From CBFDBF01 sp050293315 (GTDB taxonomy: Bacteria > Pseudomonadota > Gammaproteobacteria > Chromatiales > Chromatiaceae): 64,000 nucleotides of DNA. Position 1 is the stretch's first letter; each line of letters starts with the position of its first letter. This document shows positions 16,361 to 25,036 of the stretch, piece after piece. A program made the position numbers and the translations under genes. The stretch spans positions 62,001-126,000 of the forward strand of contig JBNKMS010000031.1 in the NCBI GenBank assembly GCA_050293315.1, given 5' to 3'. The notes below the pieces were generated by a model. That model saw only the letters and a program-made list of their open reading frames with translations, was not told the origin of the DNA and did no database searches.

Positions 16361-18334
16361 ATGTATGAACAGGTATCACATTCACTACTGAATCAGATTC
16401 TTGACGAGCTCAAGCCAGAGATCAGCAAACGCAACCTATTGCGGTTTTATACTCGCCTGGGTGCAAATTTTTATGCCATCCACTCTCTTTTTTCCCATCT
16501 CTATGGAGGGCGTGAGGACTTCCTCAAACAGATGGTCCGGCTGGTAGAGGTTATGGCTACGCGCTATATAGAGCGTGCAGATGATCTAGAGGAGCTTGAT
16601 ATTGAGCGCGAGTCGCATCATAACTGGTTTCTTGATCAAAAATGGGTCGCAATGGCTCTATATGCAGACCTGTTTGCGGGTGATTTACAGGGTGTGCAAA
16701 AGCGCTGCTCTTATCTGCAGGAGCTTGGCATTAATATGCTGCATATAATGCCTATGATGAAGTGTCCGGAAGGCAATAGTGATGGCGGTTACGCTATCAG
16801 TGATTTTTGTGATATCGACGAACGATACGGCACGCTAGAGGATGTGCGCTCTCTGGCAACACATATGCGTAAACGTGACATGCTGTTAGCACTTGATGTA
16901 GTAGTTAACCACACCTCGAACCAACATAAATGGGCACTTAAGGCGCAACAAGGTAAAACAAAATATCAAAACTACTATTACACATTTCCAGACAGGGATA
17001 TTCCGGATATGTTTGAAGAGACCATGCCGGAGGTCTTTCCAGAAACGGCACCAGGGAACTTCACCTTTGATGAGGCGATGAATAGATGGGTGATGACCGT
17101 TTTTAATGATTACCAATGGGATTTGAATTACAGCAATCCGGCGGTTTTCATTGAGATGGTTGATATCATACTGTTCTGGGCAAACCAGGGGGCGGATATC
17201 ATCAGACTCGATGCCGTTGCTTTTCTATGGAAAAAGATCGGCACCATTAGTCAGAACGAGAGAGAGGCGCACCTCATCCTGCAATTGATGAAGGACTGCT
17301 GTCAGGTTACGGCACCTGGGGTGCTGTTTATTGCAGAGGCGATTGTTACACCGACCGAAATCATCAAATACTTCGGCGAAGACGCTGTTATCGCCAAAGA
17401 GTGCGAAATCGCCTACAACGCGACATTTATGGCATTGTTGTGGGACAGCGTGGCAACCAAGAATACCAAGCTTTTAACCAAAGGAATTAAAAGCCTGCCC
17501 ACTAAGTTAAATCTTGCAACCTGGCTGAATTATGTACGTTGCCACGACGACATCGGACTTGGGTTCGATGATCTGGATATCGTGGCTGCCGGTTACGAGC
17601 CGCTGTCGCACCGTAAATTTTTGCTGGACTATTTTACCGGTGAATTCGATGACTCAATCGCCCGCGGTCTACCCTTCGGCCGCAATCTGAAAACCGGCAA
17701 TGCGCGCATTTCTGGCTCATTGGCCTCACTAGTCGGGCTTGAGGTGGCAATGGAGCATGATGATCAGGAGAAGATAGATGATGCTATCCAGATGATCCTA
17801 TTGCTGCATGCGATGATTTTGTCATTTGGCGGCATACCGCTACTGTACTATGGAGATGAGATCGGCACCCTGAATGATGACTCCTATCTGCAAGATGAAC
17901 ATAAGGCAAATGATACGCGCTGGATCCACCGCCCCCAGATCGATTGGGAAAAGGCGGAGCGTAGGCATCAACACAATTCAATCGAACACCGTATCTACTG
18001 CGGTATTCAGAGGTTGATTGCAGTCAGGAAGACCATCCCTGCCTTTGCCGATTACAACAACCGGGAGCTGATAGAGGTCGAGAATGAACACCTGTTCGTC
18101 TATGTGAGAAACAACCCTGAATGCGACAAGGAAGAGGTGCTTGTGGTCGCAAACTTCAATTCCGATCCACAACATCTGAATCTTTCTGATCTGGGTACCC
18201 GTGCCCAATTCCAGTATGCACAACTGCGCGATTGCATAACTGGCGATACCCCATCAATCTTTAAGGATCAACTGGTTATCCCGCCATACCACTTCTATTG
18301 GCTGTCAGACCGCCACGCTGCGGCGGCACTATAA
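16361..18334 (+). CDS. ams: Amylosucrase (GH13 subfamily 4)
   Basis: Amylosucrase uses sucrose to extend alpha-1,4-glucan, releasing fructose, so it links the sucrose pool to glycogen. The 657 residues match the family length. An N-terminal all-helical domain precedes a (beta/alpha)8 barrel. Catalytic residues are visible: nucleophile Asp284 in IIRLDAVAF, acid/base Glu326 in FIAEAIV, and Asp396 in HDDIG. The family marker GDEIGTLNDDSYLQD follows. With fructokinase just upstream, the four genes can both make and consume sucrose. The final residues after WLSDRHAAAAL give a normal C-terminal beta domain end. Confidence 0.95.
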   Translation: MYEQVSHSLLNQILDELKPEISKRNLLRFYTRLGANFYAIHSLFSHLYGGREDFLKQMVRLVEVMATRYIERADDLEELDIERESHHNWFLDQKWVAMALYADLFAGDLQGVQKRCSYLQELGINMLHIMPMMKCPEGNSDGGYAISDFCDIDERYGTLEDVRSLATHMRKRDMLLALDVVVNHTSNQHKWALKAQQGKTKYQNYYYTFPDRDIPDMFEETMPEVFPETAPGNFTFDEAMNRWVMTVFNDYQWDLNYSNPAVFIEMVDIILFWANQGADIIRLDAVAFLWKKIGTISQNEREAHLILQLMKDCCQVTAPGVLFIAEAIVTPTEIIKYFGEDAVIAKECEIAYNATFMALLWDSVATKNTKLLTKGIKSLPTKLNLATWLNYVRCHDDIGLGFDDLDIVAAGYEPLSHRKFLLDYFTGEFDDSIARGLPFGRNLKTGNARISGSLASLVGLEVAMEHDDQEKIDDAIQMILLLHAMILSFGGIPLLYYGDEIGTLNDDSYLQDEHKANDTRWIHRPQIDWEKAERRHQHNSIEHRIYCGIQRLIAVRKTIPAFADYNNRELIEVENEHLFVYVRNNPECDKEEVLVVANFNSDPQHLNLSDLGTRAQFQYAQLRDCITGDTPSIFKDQLVIPPYHFYWLSDRHAAAAL

Positions 18335-18423
18335 ACCCATTTTTCCGCTACTGACCGCGGCAGGAGCGGTCTGCAGCCCGCATGCGGGGACAATTTTGGG
18401 CCCATATTTTCCGCTCTAACCCA

Positions 18424-18453
18424 TTGATAAGGGGCCTGAAATACTGGTATAAT
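18424..18453 (+). promoter_or_regulatory. Strong sigma-70 promoter upstream of rimP
   Basis: TTGATA (18424-18429) and a consensus TATAAT (18448-18453) are 18 bp apart. It is the best promoter match in the region and would start transcription near 18460. Confidence 0.7.
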
Positions 18454-18459
18454 CCGCCG

Positions 18460-18587
18460 ACGTAGTAGTGTGAGGTTCCCCCTAGGGGCTGTATGTAGTG
18501 CATTTTAGGTGGTTAAGGATGATCTTGCTGGTTGTTCAGCACATCTAGCTGCCAGAAAGCTGACCCCGGGATCGGGGTTTTTTTCTG
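18460..18587 (+). ncRNA. Candidate structured leader or small RNA ending in an intrinsic terminator
   Basis: From the promoter to the terminator about 125 nt can fold into several small hairpins: CCCC-TA-GGGG (18479-18488), GCTG/CAGC (18527-18540), and CCAGAAA near 18552 pairing with TTTCTGG after the terminator. It lies where an attenuator leader has been described upstream of rimP in enterobacteria. I do not recognise a known RNA family by sequence. It could be a free small RNA or an attenuated leader of the rimP-nusA-infB operon. Confidence 0.45.
18563..18584 (+). terminator. Intrinsic terminator 1 before rimP
   Basis: Stem ACCCCG-GGAT-CGGGGT followed by a run of Ts (18578-18584). It lies inside the apparent transcript leading to rimP, so it is either the end of a small RNA or an attenuator. 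Confidence 0.8.
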
Positions 18588-18690
18588 GAACCGGATTTTA
18601 GGTTTCAGGGGAGGCTGGGAGCTGTTATCAGGCCGCATCGCAGTAGGCTGATGTTAAGTTAGCCGCTACGGTGTTGGAGATTTTTGGAAG

Positions 18691-18711
18691 TGGGCCGTTG
18701 GCCCATTTTTT
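18691..18711 (+). terminator. Intrinsic terminator 2, directly before the rimP ribosome-binding site
   Basis: Stem TGGGCC-GTT-GGCCCA followed by six Ts, ending 15 bp upstream of the rimP ATG. Because no promoter fits between it and rimP, transcription of the operon must read through it or melt it. Confidence 0.75.
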
Positions 18712-18726
18712 CGTTGTGGTGGTAGG

Positions 18727-19188
18727 ATGCGTAGCGCACCTGAGAGATTGACTGAATTGGTTCGGCAGGTGGTTGAGCCTATGGGGTACGAGCTGGTCGG
18801 GGTCGAGTACTTTAGGGCTGGTGGGGCCGGTAGCGTGCTGCGTGTATATATTGACCAGGAGAGTGGTATAACCGCTGATGATTGCGCGGCTGTTAGCCAT
18901 CAGCTCAGCGGGATGCTGGATGTAGAGGACCCGGTAAAAGAGAGTTATCAGCTTGAGGTCTCCTCTCCAGGCCTGGATAGGCCACTGTTTTACCCGGAGC
19001 ATTTTGCACGTTTTGAGGGCAGCAGGGCGCGGCTGAAAATGGCATCAAAGATTGACGGTAGGTGGCGTTTTGAAGGCGTTCTGCGTGGTGTGCAAGAGTA
19101 TGACGTGGTGTTGGAAATAGATGGTGAACAGTTTTATTTGCCGCTGGATCAGATTGATACAGCACGGCTGGTACCTCAAGGGAAATAG
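18727..19188 (+). CDS. rimP: Ribosome maturation factor RimP
   Basis: RimP helps assemble the 30S subunit. The 153 residues have the two-domain form, with the conserved N-terminal core GYELVGVEYFRAGG and RVYIDQESGITADDC. EVSSPGLDRPLF follows in the middle and an SH3-like C-terminal domain closes the protein. nusA follows after 3 bp. This is the first gene of the rimP-nusA-infB-rbfA-truB operon, preceded by two intrinsic terminators. Confidence 0.97.
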   Translation: MRSAPERLTELVRQVVEPMGYELVGVEYFRAGGAGSVLRVYIDQESGITADDCAAVSHQLSGMLDVEDPVKESYQLEVSSPGLDRPLFYPEHFARFEGSRARLKMASKIDGRWRFEGVLRGVQEYDVVLEIDGEQFYLPLDQIDTARLVPQGK

Positions 19189-19191
19189 TTA

Positions 19192-20703
19192 ATGAATAAA
19201 GAGATTTTATTGGTTGTTGACGTTGTTTCCAACGAGAAAGACGTTGAAAAAGAGGTGATCTTCGACGCGATTGAGGCCGCGCTGGCGTTGGCTACCCGCA
19301 AGAAACATGGTGGGAATATTGATGTACGGGTCGATATTGATCGTACAGATGGCAGCTATGCCAGCTTTCGCCGTTGGCTTGTCGTGGAGGAGCCTGGAGA
19401 GGGCGATGACGAGGAATTCCTGCCAGAGAGCCAGATCCTGCTAGCTGATGCACGCAAACAAAATCCGGATGTACAGCCTGGTGATTATATTGAAGAGCCG
19501 ATGGAATCGATTGCCTTTGGGCGCATTGCAGCCCAGACTGCCAAACAGGTAATAGTGCAGAAGGTGCGTGAGGCGGAGCGGGCCAAGGTGGTTGAGGCCT
19601 ACAAGGATCGCAAGGGAGAGCTGGTTACAGGTGTGGTCAAACGAGTCGAGCGGGGCAGTATTATCATGGATCTTGGGGGTAATGCAGAGGCGGTAGTGCA
19701 GCGGGAAGACACCATCCCCAGAGAGTCGGTACGTGTCGGAGACAGGCTGCGTGGTTATCTCTATGACATTCGTCCTGATGTACGCGGACCGCAACTGTTT
19801 GTTAGTCGCACCTGCCCTGAGCTGCTGACCGCGCTGTTTGAGCTTGAGGTGCCTGAGGTTGGAGAGGGGCTTATCGAGATTCTGGGCGCGGCCAGAGATC
19901 CAGGTCTGCGGGCCAAGATAGCGGTTAAGACCAAAGATCAGCGTATTGACCCGGTTGGGGCCTGTGTGGGTATGCGTGGTTCTCGAGTACAGGCAGTATC
20001 CAATGAGCTGAATGGTGAGCGGGTCGATATAATTCTGTGGGATGAGAATCCTGCCCAGTTTGTGATTAACGCCATGTCACCTGCCGATGTGGTCTCGATC
20101 GTGGTAGATGAAGAGAGCAATAGCATGACGGTCGCAGTGGAGGAGGAGAACCTCTCCCAGGCTATCGGTCGTGGCGGCCAGAACGTGCGTCTTGCCAGTG
20201 AGTTGACAGGCTGGGAGCTGAACGTCATGAATGAGGCTGAGGCGGCAGAAAAGAGTGAAGTTGAGGCGCGTGGTGTAGTCGAACAGTTTATGGAGAAACT
20301 GGATGTCGACGAAGAGGTGGCAGTCATCCTGGTGCAGGAGGGATTCTCCAGCCTGGAAGAGGTGGCATACGTAGATATTGATGAGATGCTCCAGATCGAA
20401 GAGTTTGATGAAGATATGGTCGAAGAGCTGCGACAGCGGGCGAGTGAGGTACTGCTGACATCAGCAATTGCCAAAGAGGAGGCGCTCTCTAACGCGGAAC
20501 CGGCCGAGGATTTGCTAGGTATGGATGGAATGGAGAGAGATCTTGCGTATGAATTGGCAAGACGTGGAGTTAAGAACATGGAAGACCTTGCGGAGCAGTC
20601 GGTGGATGAGCTGATGGAGATTGACGGTATGGATGAAGAGCGGGCCGGTGAGCTAATCATGACGGCGCGCGCCCCTTGGTTCGAGGATGAGAAGCAGGGA
20701 TAG
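19192..20703 (+). CDS. nusA: Transcription termination/antitermination protein NusA
   Basis: NusA binds RNA polymerase and nascent RNA, promoting pausing, intrinsic termination and antitermination. The 503 residues show the N-terminal polymerase-binding domain, an S1 domain (GVVKRVERGSIIMDLGGNAEA), and two KH domains (GACVGMRGSRVQAV and AIGRGGQNVRLASEL). Two acidic C-terminal helix-hairpin-helix repeats follow, as in other gammaproteobacteria. As an operon member downstream of two terminators it could control its own transcription. Confidence 0.97.
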   Translation: MNKEILLVVDVVSNEKDVEKEVIFDAIEAALALATRKKHGGNIDVRVDIDRTDGSYASFRRWLVVEEPGEGDDEEFLPESQILLADARKQNPDVQPGDYIEEPMESIAFGRIAAQTAKQVIVQKVREAERAKVVEAYKDRKGELVTGVVKRVERGSIIMDLGGNAEAVVQREDTIPRESVRVGDRLRGYLYDIRPDVRGPQLFVSRTCPELLTALFELEVPEVGEGLIEILGAARDPGLRAKIAVKTKDQRIDPVGACVGMRGSRVQAVSNELNGERVDIILWDENPAQFVINAMSPADVVSIVVDEESNSMTVAVEEENLSQAIGRGGQNVRLASELTGWELNVMNEAEAAEKSEVEARGVVEQFMEKLDVDEEVAVILVQEGFSSLEEVAYVDIDEMLQIEEFDEDMVEELRQRASEVLLTSAIAKEEALSNAEPAEDLLGMDGMERDLAYELARRGVKNMEDLAEQSVDELMEIDGMDEERAGELIMTARAPWFEDEKQG

Positions 20704-20727
20704 AGTTTTCCGGGAGATCTTTTTCAG

Positions 20728-23319
20728 ATGAGTGATATTACAGTAAAACAGCTAGCCACAGATGTGGGAATTCCAGTAGATCGACTGCTATCTCAGTTGA
20801 TAGAGGCTGGCCTGCAGAAAGATGGCGCGGATGATGTGGTTAGTGAGAAAGAGAAACTCCAGTTGCTGTCACACCTGCGTAAGAGCCATGGGAAAAAGGC
20901 TGGTGGTTCCGGCAAAATCACCTTGAAGCGTAAGAGTGTGAGTGAATTGCGGCAACCATCCTCAGGACGGGCTGCAACCGCGCGAGGCGGTAAGACTGTT
21001 AGTGTTGAGGTACGGCGCAAGCGCGTAATTGCAAAAAAAGAGGTGCCAGCTGCTGAGAAGGAGAAGCTTCTAAGGGATGCGGAAGAGGCCAAGAAGGCGC
21101 TGGAAGAGCAGGCCGAGCAGAGGCGACGGGCAGCAGCAGAGGATGAGGCCCGGCGCGAGGCAGAGAGGGCCATGCGCCAGGTTGAGGCGGAGGCCAAGAG
21201 CGGTAAAGCAGCGGCCAAAAAGAAGGCGGATGAAGAGAAGCGTGCGCAAGAGGCAAAGCTCAAAGAGGATCAGGCCATTAAGGAGACAGTAAAGGCTGAG
21301 CTAGAGGCTGAGGCGCAGCTCGTGGCCGAGGAGAAAAGCGGTAAAAAGGCGGTCCATCGCAAGGAAGATAAAGAAAAAAGTAAAGATAGAGGAAAAGAAA
21401 GGGGTAAAGAAAGGGACGATGAGGAATCGCATCGAGGTCGTACTGAACTGCATGTTGCCAAGGACAAGCGGGGCAAGCGTAGGGGCAAGCCGGCGAAGAG
21501 ACAACGGGTAGTCACTGGGCAGACAGACCTGCAGCACGGATTTGTGCGGCCTACAGAGCCAGTAGTAAGGGAGGTCGAGATATCTGAATCTATGACTGCA
21601 TCCGATCTGGCACAAAAGATGTCAATCAAAGCGGCTGAAGTGATCAAGGAGTTGATGAAGCTCGGCATGATGGTAACCATCAACCAACCGCTAGATATGG
21701 ATACGGCAATCCTGGTGGTAGAGGAGCTGGGCCATAAAGCGGTGATGCAGAAAGAAGAGGATGTCGAGGCGGAGCTGCTGAGTGCGATAGAAGATGAGGA
21801 GGGGGAGAAGGAGCCACGTGCCCCTGTAGTAACCATCATGGGCCATGTTGACCATGGTAAGACCTCTCTACTGGATTACATTAGGACCACCCGGGTGGCG
21901 GCAGGAGAGGCCGGAGGTATAACCCAGCACATCGGTGCCTATCATGTAGAGACCAGCAAAGGGATGATATCCTTCCTCGATACCCCGGGTCACGCCGCTT
22001 TCTCTGCTATGCGCGCGCGTGGCGCCAAGGTAACAGACATTGTGGTTCTGGTAGTGGCTGCCGATGATGGAGTCATGCCGCAGGCTATTGAGGCTATTCA
22101 GCACGCCAAGGCCGCCGAGGTGCCCCTGATTGTAGCAATTAATAAGATCGATAAACCTGAGGCGCAGATTGATCGGGTGATTCAGGAGCTGGCACAGCAT
22201 GAGGTGGTTGCGGAAGATTGGGGTGGCGACACCATTTTTGTAAAAGTTTCGGCCAAGACTGGAGAGGGTATTGATGATCTCCTGGATGCCATTCTATTGC
22301 AGGCGGAAGTTTTAGAGCTGGAAGCGGTAGTTGACGCCCCGGCTCGCGGTATTGTGGTTGAGTCCAGTCTGGACAAGGGGCGTGGACCAGTGGCCACTAT
22401 CCTGGTGCAGTCTGGCACCATGAAGCAGGGGGATATGTTGGTCAGTGGGCAGGAGTTTGGCCGGGTCAGGGCGCTCCTGGATGAGAATCGCCAGAAGATC
22501 AAATCTGCCGGGCCATCGATACCGGTAGAGGTGTTGGGTCTTTCTGGGGTGCCAAATGCTGGTGATGATGTTATCGCCGTAGCCAACGAGCGTAAGGCGA
22601 GAGAGTTGGCTGAGTTGCGGCAGGAGAAGAGTCGTGATAGCCGCATGGCAGCACAGAAGGTGGCCAAGCTGGACCAATTTTTCTCGCAGATGGAGGGGGG
22701 CGAAGTCAACTACGTCAATCTCATCGTCAAGGCCGACGTGCAGGGTAGTGTTGAGGCGCTGTGTGAATCGCTACTGAAGATCACCACAGATGAGGTTAAG
22801 GTAAAGGTGGTAGCATCTGGAGTTGGTGGTATCAGTGAGTCAGACGTAAATCTGGCCCTTACATCCAACGCCTTTATTATCGGATTTAATGTACGTGCAG
22901 ATGCTACCGCGCGACGTGCGGCAGAGGAGAATGGCATCGATCTGCGCTACTACAGCATCATCTATGAGGTTATAGACGATGTGAAGAAGGCGATCTCCGG
23001 TCTGCTCTCACCCGAGGTGCGGGAGGAGATCATAGGGCTGGCCGAGGTGCGCGATGTGTTTCGTTCATCCAAGTTGGGTGCCATTGCCGGGTGCATGGTG
23101 GTTGAAGGCACGATCAAGCGTAACAGTCCAATCAGGGTGCTGCGTGACAGCGTAGTTATCTATGAAGGTGCATTAGAGTCCCTGCGTCGGCATAAGGATG
23201 ATGTCAGTGAAGTTAAGGCCGGGACCGAGTGTGGTATTGGGGTTAAGAATTATAATGATGTCCAGCCTGGCGATCAGATAGAGGTGTTTGAGCGTACTGA
23301 AGTAGCTCGCGAGATCTAA
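20728..23319 (+). CDS. infB: Translation initiation factor IF-2
   Basis: This GTPase places initiator fMet-tRNA on the 30S subunit. The 863 residues begin with an IF2 N-terminal domain (MSDITVKQLATDVGIPVDRL). About 250 residues of highly charged, alanine/glutamate/lysine-rich coiled coil follow, then the second N-terminal domain. The G domain has GHVDHGKT at 372-379, DTPGHAAF and NKID. Beta-barrel and C-terminal fMet-binding domains complete it. Internal ATG starts giving shorter IF2 forms are possible but not resolved. The stop overlaps the rbfA start by one base. Confidence 0.97.
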   Translation: MSDITVKQLATDVGIPVDRLLSQLIEAGLQKDGADDVVSEKEKLQLLSHLRKSHGKKAGGSGKITLKRKSVSELRQPSSGRAATARGGKTVSVEVRRKRVIAKKEVPAAEKEKLLRDAEEAKKALEEQAEQRRRAAAEDEARREAERAMRQVEAEAKSGKAAAKKKADEEKRAQEAKLKEDQAIKETVKAELEAEAQLVAEEKSGKKAVHRKEDKEKSKDRGKERGKERDDEESHRGRTELHVAKDKRGKRRGKPAKRQRVVTGQTDLQHGFVRPTEPVVREVEISESMTASDLAQKMSIKAAEVIKELMKLGMMVTINQPLDMDTAILVVEELGHKAVMQKEEDVEAELLSAIEDEEGEKEPRAPVVTIMGHVDHGKTSLLDYIRTTRVAAGEAGGITQHIGAYHVETSKGMISFLDTPGHAAFSAMRARGAKVTDIVVLVVAADDGVMPQAIEAIQHAKAAEVPLIVAINKIDKPEAQIDRVIQELAQHEVVAEDWGGDTIFVKVSAKTGEGIDDLLDAILLQAEVLELEAVVDAPARGIVVESSLDKGRGPVATILVQSGTMKQGDMLVSGQEFGRVRALLDENRQKIKSAGPSIPVEVLGLSGVPNAGDDVIAVANERKARELAELRQEKSRDSRMAAQKVAKLDQFFSQMEGGEVNYVNLIVKADVQGSVEALCESLLKITTDEVKVKVVASGVGGISESDVNLALTSNAFIIGFNVRADATARRAAEENGIDLRYYSIIYEVIDDVKKAISGLLSPEVREEIIGLAEVRDVFRSSKLGAIAGCMVVEGTIKRNSPIRVLRDSVVIYEGALESLRRHKDDVSEVKAGTECGIGVKNYNDVQPGDQIEVFERTEVAREI

Positions 23320-23687
23320 TGGCCAAAGAGTTTAGCAGGACCGATAGGGTTGGATCGCAGCTGCAGCGCGAATTGGCGCAGTTGATTCGTGACGAGATGG
23401 ATGATCCGCGTATAGGCATGGTGACTATCCAGGCGGTAAAGGTGGTGCGGGATTTCTCCCATGCTACTGTCTATTTCACCGCAATGGCCGCGCAGATGGA
23501 GAATAAGGAGATTGCCAAACTGCTGAATGAGGCGGCTCCATTCTTTCGGCACAAGCTCGGTCATCGTATAAATATACGTACCCTTCCTCAGCTTCACTTT
23601 ATACATGACGGCTCGGTTGAAGAGGGCGCGCGTCTCTCTGCCTTGATTGATGAGGTGGCGGCGCAGGAGCGAGATCGGAACAGATAA
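23319..23687 (+). CDS. rbfA: Ribosome-binding factor A
   Basis: RbfA is a KH-type 30S maturation factor that acts on helix 1 of 16S rRNA. The 122 residues contain RVGSQLQRELAQLIRDEMDD and GMVTIQAVKVVRDFSHATVY, the family core. The start shares a base with the infB stop, and the end shares a base with the truB start, so the three are translationally linked. Confidence 0.97.
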   Translation: MAKEFSRTDRVGSQLQRELAQLIRDEMDDPRIGMVTIQAVKVVRDFSHATVYFTAMAAQMENKEIAKLLNEAAPFFRHKLGHRINIRTLPQLHFIHDGSVEEGARLSALIDEVAAQERDRNR

Positions 23688-24592
23688 TGGGAAGACGACG
23701 TAAGGGTGGGCGCAATGTGCGCGGTATATTGCTGCTGGATAAACCACATGGCATGACATCGAATGATGCCCTGCAGCAGGTGAAGCGTATGTATAAGGCG
23801 CAAAAGGCTGGGCATACAGGAAGCCTCGATCCACTGGCCAATGGACTGTTGCCGATCTGTTTTGGTGCGGCCACCAAGATTTCTGCATTTCTATTAGATG
23901 CGGATAAACGCTACTGGGTCAGGATCAAGCTGGGACAAACCACCACTACAGCCGATTCTGAAGGTGATGTTTTGGAGACCCGTCCAGTGGACGCTATCAG
24001 TGAGGATGATGTGCGTCAGGCTGTAACCAGGTTTCAGGGTGAGATCCAGCAGATACCACCCATGTATTCGGCACTTAAGCACAAGGGTGAACGTCTATAC
24101 AAATTGGCGCGTGAGGGTAAAGAGGTGGAGCGCGAGCCACGCAACATTACCATCCATCAGATTGAGGTCAGTGGTTTTGATCTGCCTGAGTTTGAGATTG
24201 AGGTGCACTGCTCCAAAGGTACCTATGTGCGCACCCTGGCAGAGGACATAGGTGAGATACTCGGTTGTGGCGCGCATGTTACTGCCCTGCGTCGTACCGG
24301 TGTCGGTCCGTACGGGGCGGATGGCATGGTGGATATTGCCACCATCGAGCAGAAAATAGAGGATGGATTTGCCGCTGTAGATTCCCTGCTGCTGCCTATT
24401 GACAGCGCATTGGGACAGTGGCCTGAGATCAAGCTATCGGCGGACAGCAGCTTTTATGTGCGCCAGGGGCAGCCGGTACTGGTGCCGAATGCGCCGGTTG
24501 ATGGTTGGGTTCGGTTATATGATGCGGATGGCTTTATCGGTGTTGGAGAGATTATTGACGATGGACGAGTGGCGCCACGGCGTCTGATGTAG
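23687..24592 (+). CDS. truB: tRNA pseudouridine(55) synthase
   Basis: TruB converts U55 in the T loop of tRNAs to pseudouridine. The 301 residues contain the catalytic Asp in the motif GHTGSLDPLANGLLPICFG, the SALKHKGERLYKLAREG loop, and a C-terminal PUA-like domain. It is the last gene coupled to rimP-nusA-infB-rbfA. rpsO follows after 140 bp with its own leader. Confidence 0.97.
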   Translation: MGRRRKGGRNVRGILLLDKPHGMTSNDALQQVKRMYKAQKAGHTGSLDPLANGLLPICFGAATKISAFLLDADKRYWVRIKLGQTTTTADSEGDVLETRPVDAISEDDVRQAVTRFQGEIQQIPPMYSALKHKGERLYKLAREGKEVEREPRNITIHQIEVSGFDLPEFEIEVHCSKGTYVRTLAEDIGEILGCGAHVTALRRTGVGPYGADGMVDIATIEQKIEDGFAAVDSLLLPIDSALGQWPEIKLSADSSFYVRQGQPVLVPNAPVDGWVRLYDADGFIGVGEIIDDGRVAPRRLM

Positions 24593-24594
24593 AT

Positions 24595-24623
24595 TTGCTT
24601 GGACATGTGAAACCAAGCATAAT
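24595..24623 (+). promoter_or_regulatory. Possible promoter of rpsO-pnp
   Basis: TTGCTT (24595-24600) and CATAAT (24618-24623) with a 17-bp spacer lie directly after truB. The match is moderate. Confidence 0.4.
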
Positions 24624-24628
24624 GCACC

Positions 24629-24694
24629 GCTCATCCATATGTGGATGGGCTAATTTTGATACCGCTACCCTGAACCCATTGTTGGGGAGCGGTA
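24629..24694 (+). promoter_or_regulatory. Structured rpsO leader with two hairpins
   Basis: The first hairpin pairs GCTCATCCA with TGGATGGGC around loop TATG (24629-24650). The second pairs TACCGCT (24660-24666) with AGCGGTA (24688-24694), reinforced by CCC/GGG inside. They lie between the possible promoter and rpsO. Ribosomal protein S15 represses its own mRNA in many bacteria through varied leader structures, so this is a candidate S15 target. No exact match to a known one is claimed. Confidence 0.45.
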
Positions 24695-24732
24695 ATTGTA
24701 ACTTTAACTAAATGCAATGAGGAGCATAGAAG

Positions 24733-25002
24733 ATGTCTATTACGACAGAACAGAAGAAGGCAGTTATCGCGGAGTATGGTCGGGGAGAGAATGATACCGG
24801 CTCTCCAGAGGTCCAGGTGGCGTTGTTAACCACCCGCATCAACGAACTCAGCAGCCATTTTGCTGAGCATAAGCACGACCACCACTCCCGTCATGGGTTG
24901 GTTCGTATGGTCAACTCTCGTCGCAAGCTATTGGACTACCTTAAATCCAAGGATCTGGAGCGTTATCGCACCTTGATCTCCAAGCTTGGCCTGCGCCGGT
25001 AA
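24733..25002 (+). CDS. rpsO: 30S ribosomal protein S15
   Basis: S15 binds the three-way junction of the central domain of 16S rRNA. The 89 residues match the family length exactly and contain GSPEVQVALLTTRINELSSH and the RNA-binding stretch HDHHSRHGLVRMVNSRRKLL. A GAGGAG ribosome-binding site precedes the ATG. pnp follows after 34 bp, the usual gammaproteobacterial pair. Confidence 0.98.
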   Translation: MSITTEQKKAVIAEYGRGENDTGSPEVQVALLTTRINELSSHFAEHKHDHHSRHGLVRMVNSRRKLLDYLKSKDLERYRTLISKLGLRR

Positions 25003-25036
25003 ACCGGTTAATCGAAACCATATTGAGGATCCTATA

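Larger units (their letters stand above)
18335..18726. other. Intergenic region between ams and rimP
   Basis: No protein gene is supported in these 392 bases. After ams there is a hairpin GACCGC/GCGGTC (18353-18371) and a palindrome CCCGCATGCGGG (18376-18387) without a T run. A strong promoter, a structured possible RNA and two intrinsic terminators follow and are listed separately. Confidence 0.75.

Noticed and set aside
19938..20660. 240-codon minus-strand frame in nusA
   Set aside because: Ser-rich antisense of the acidic C-terminal repeats of NusA.
21077..21292. Arginine-rich open frame inside infB
   Set aside because: Shadow frame caused by the highly charged coiled-coil part of IF-2.
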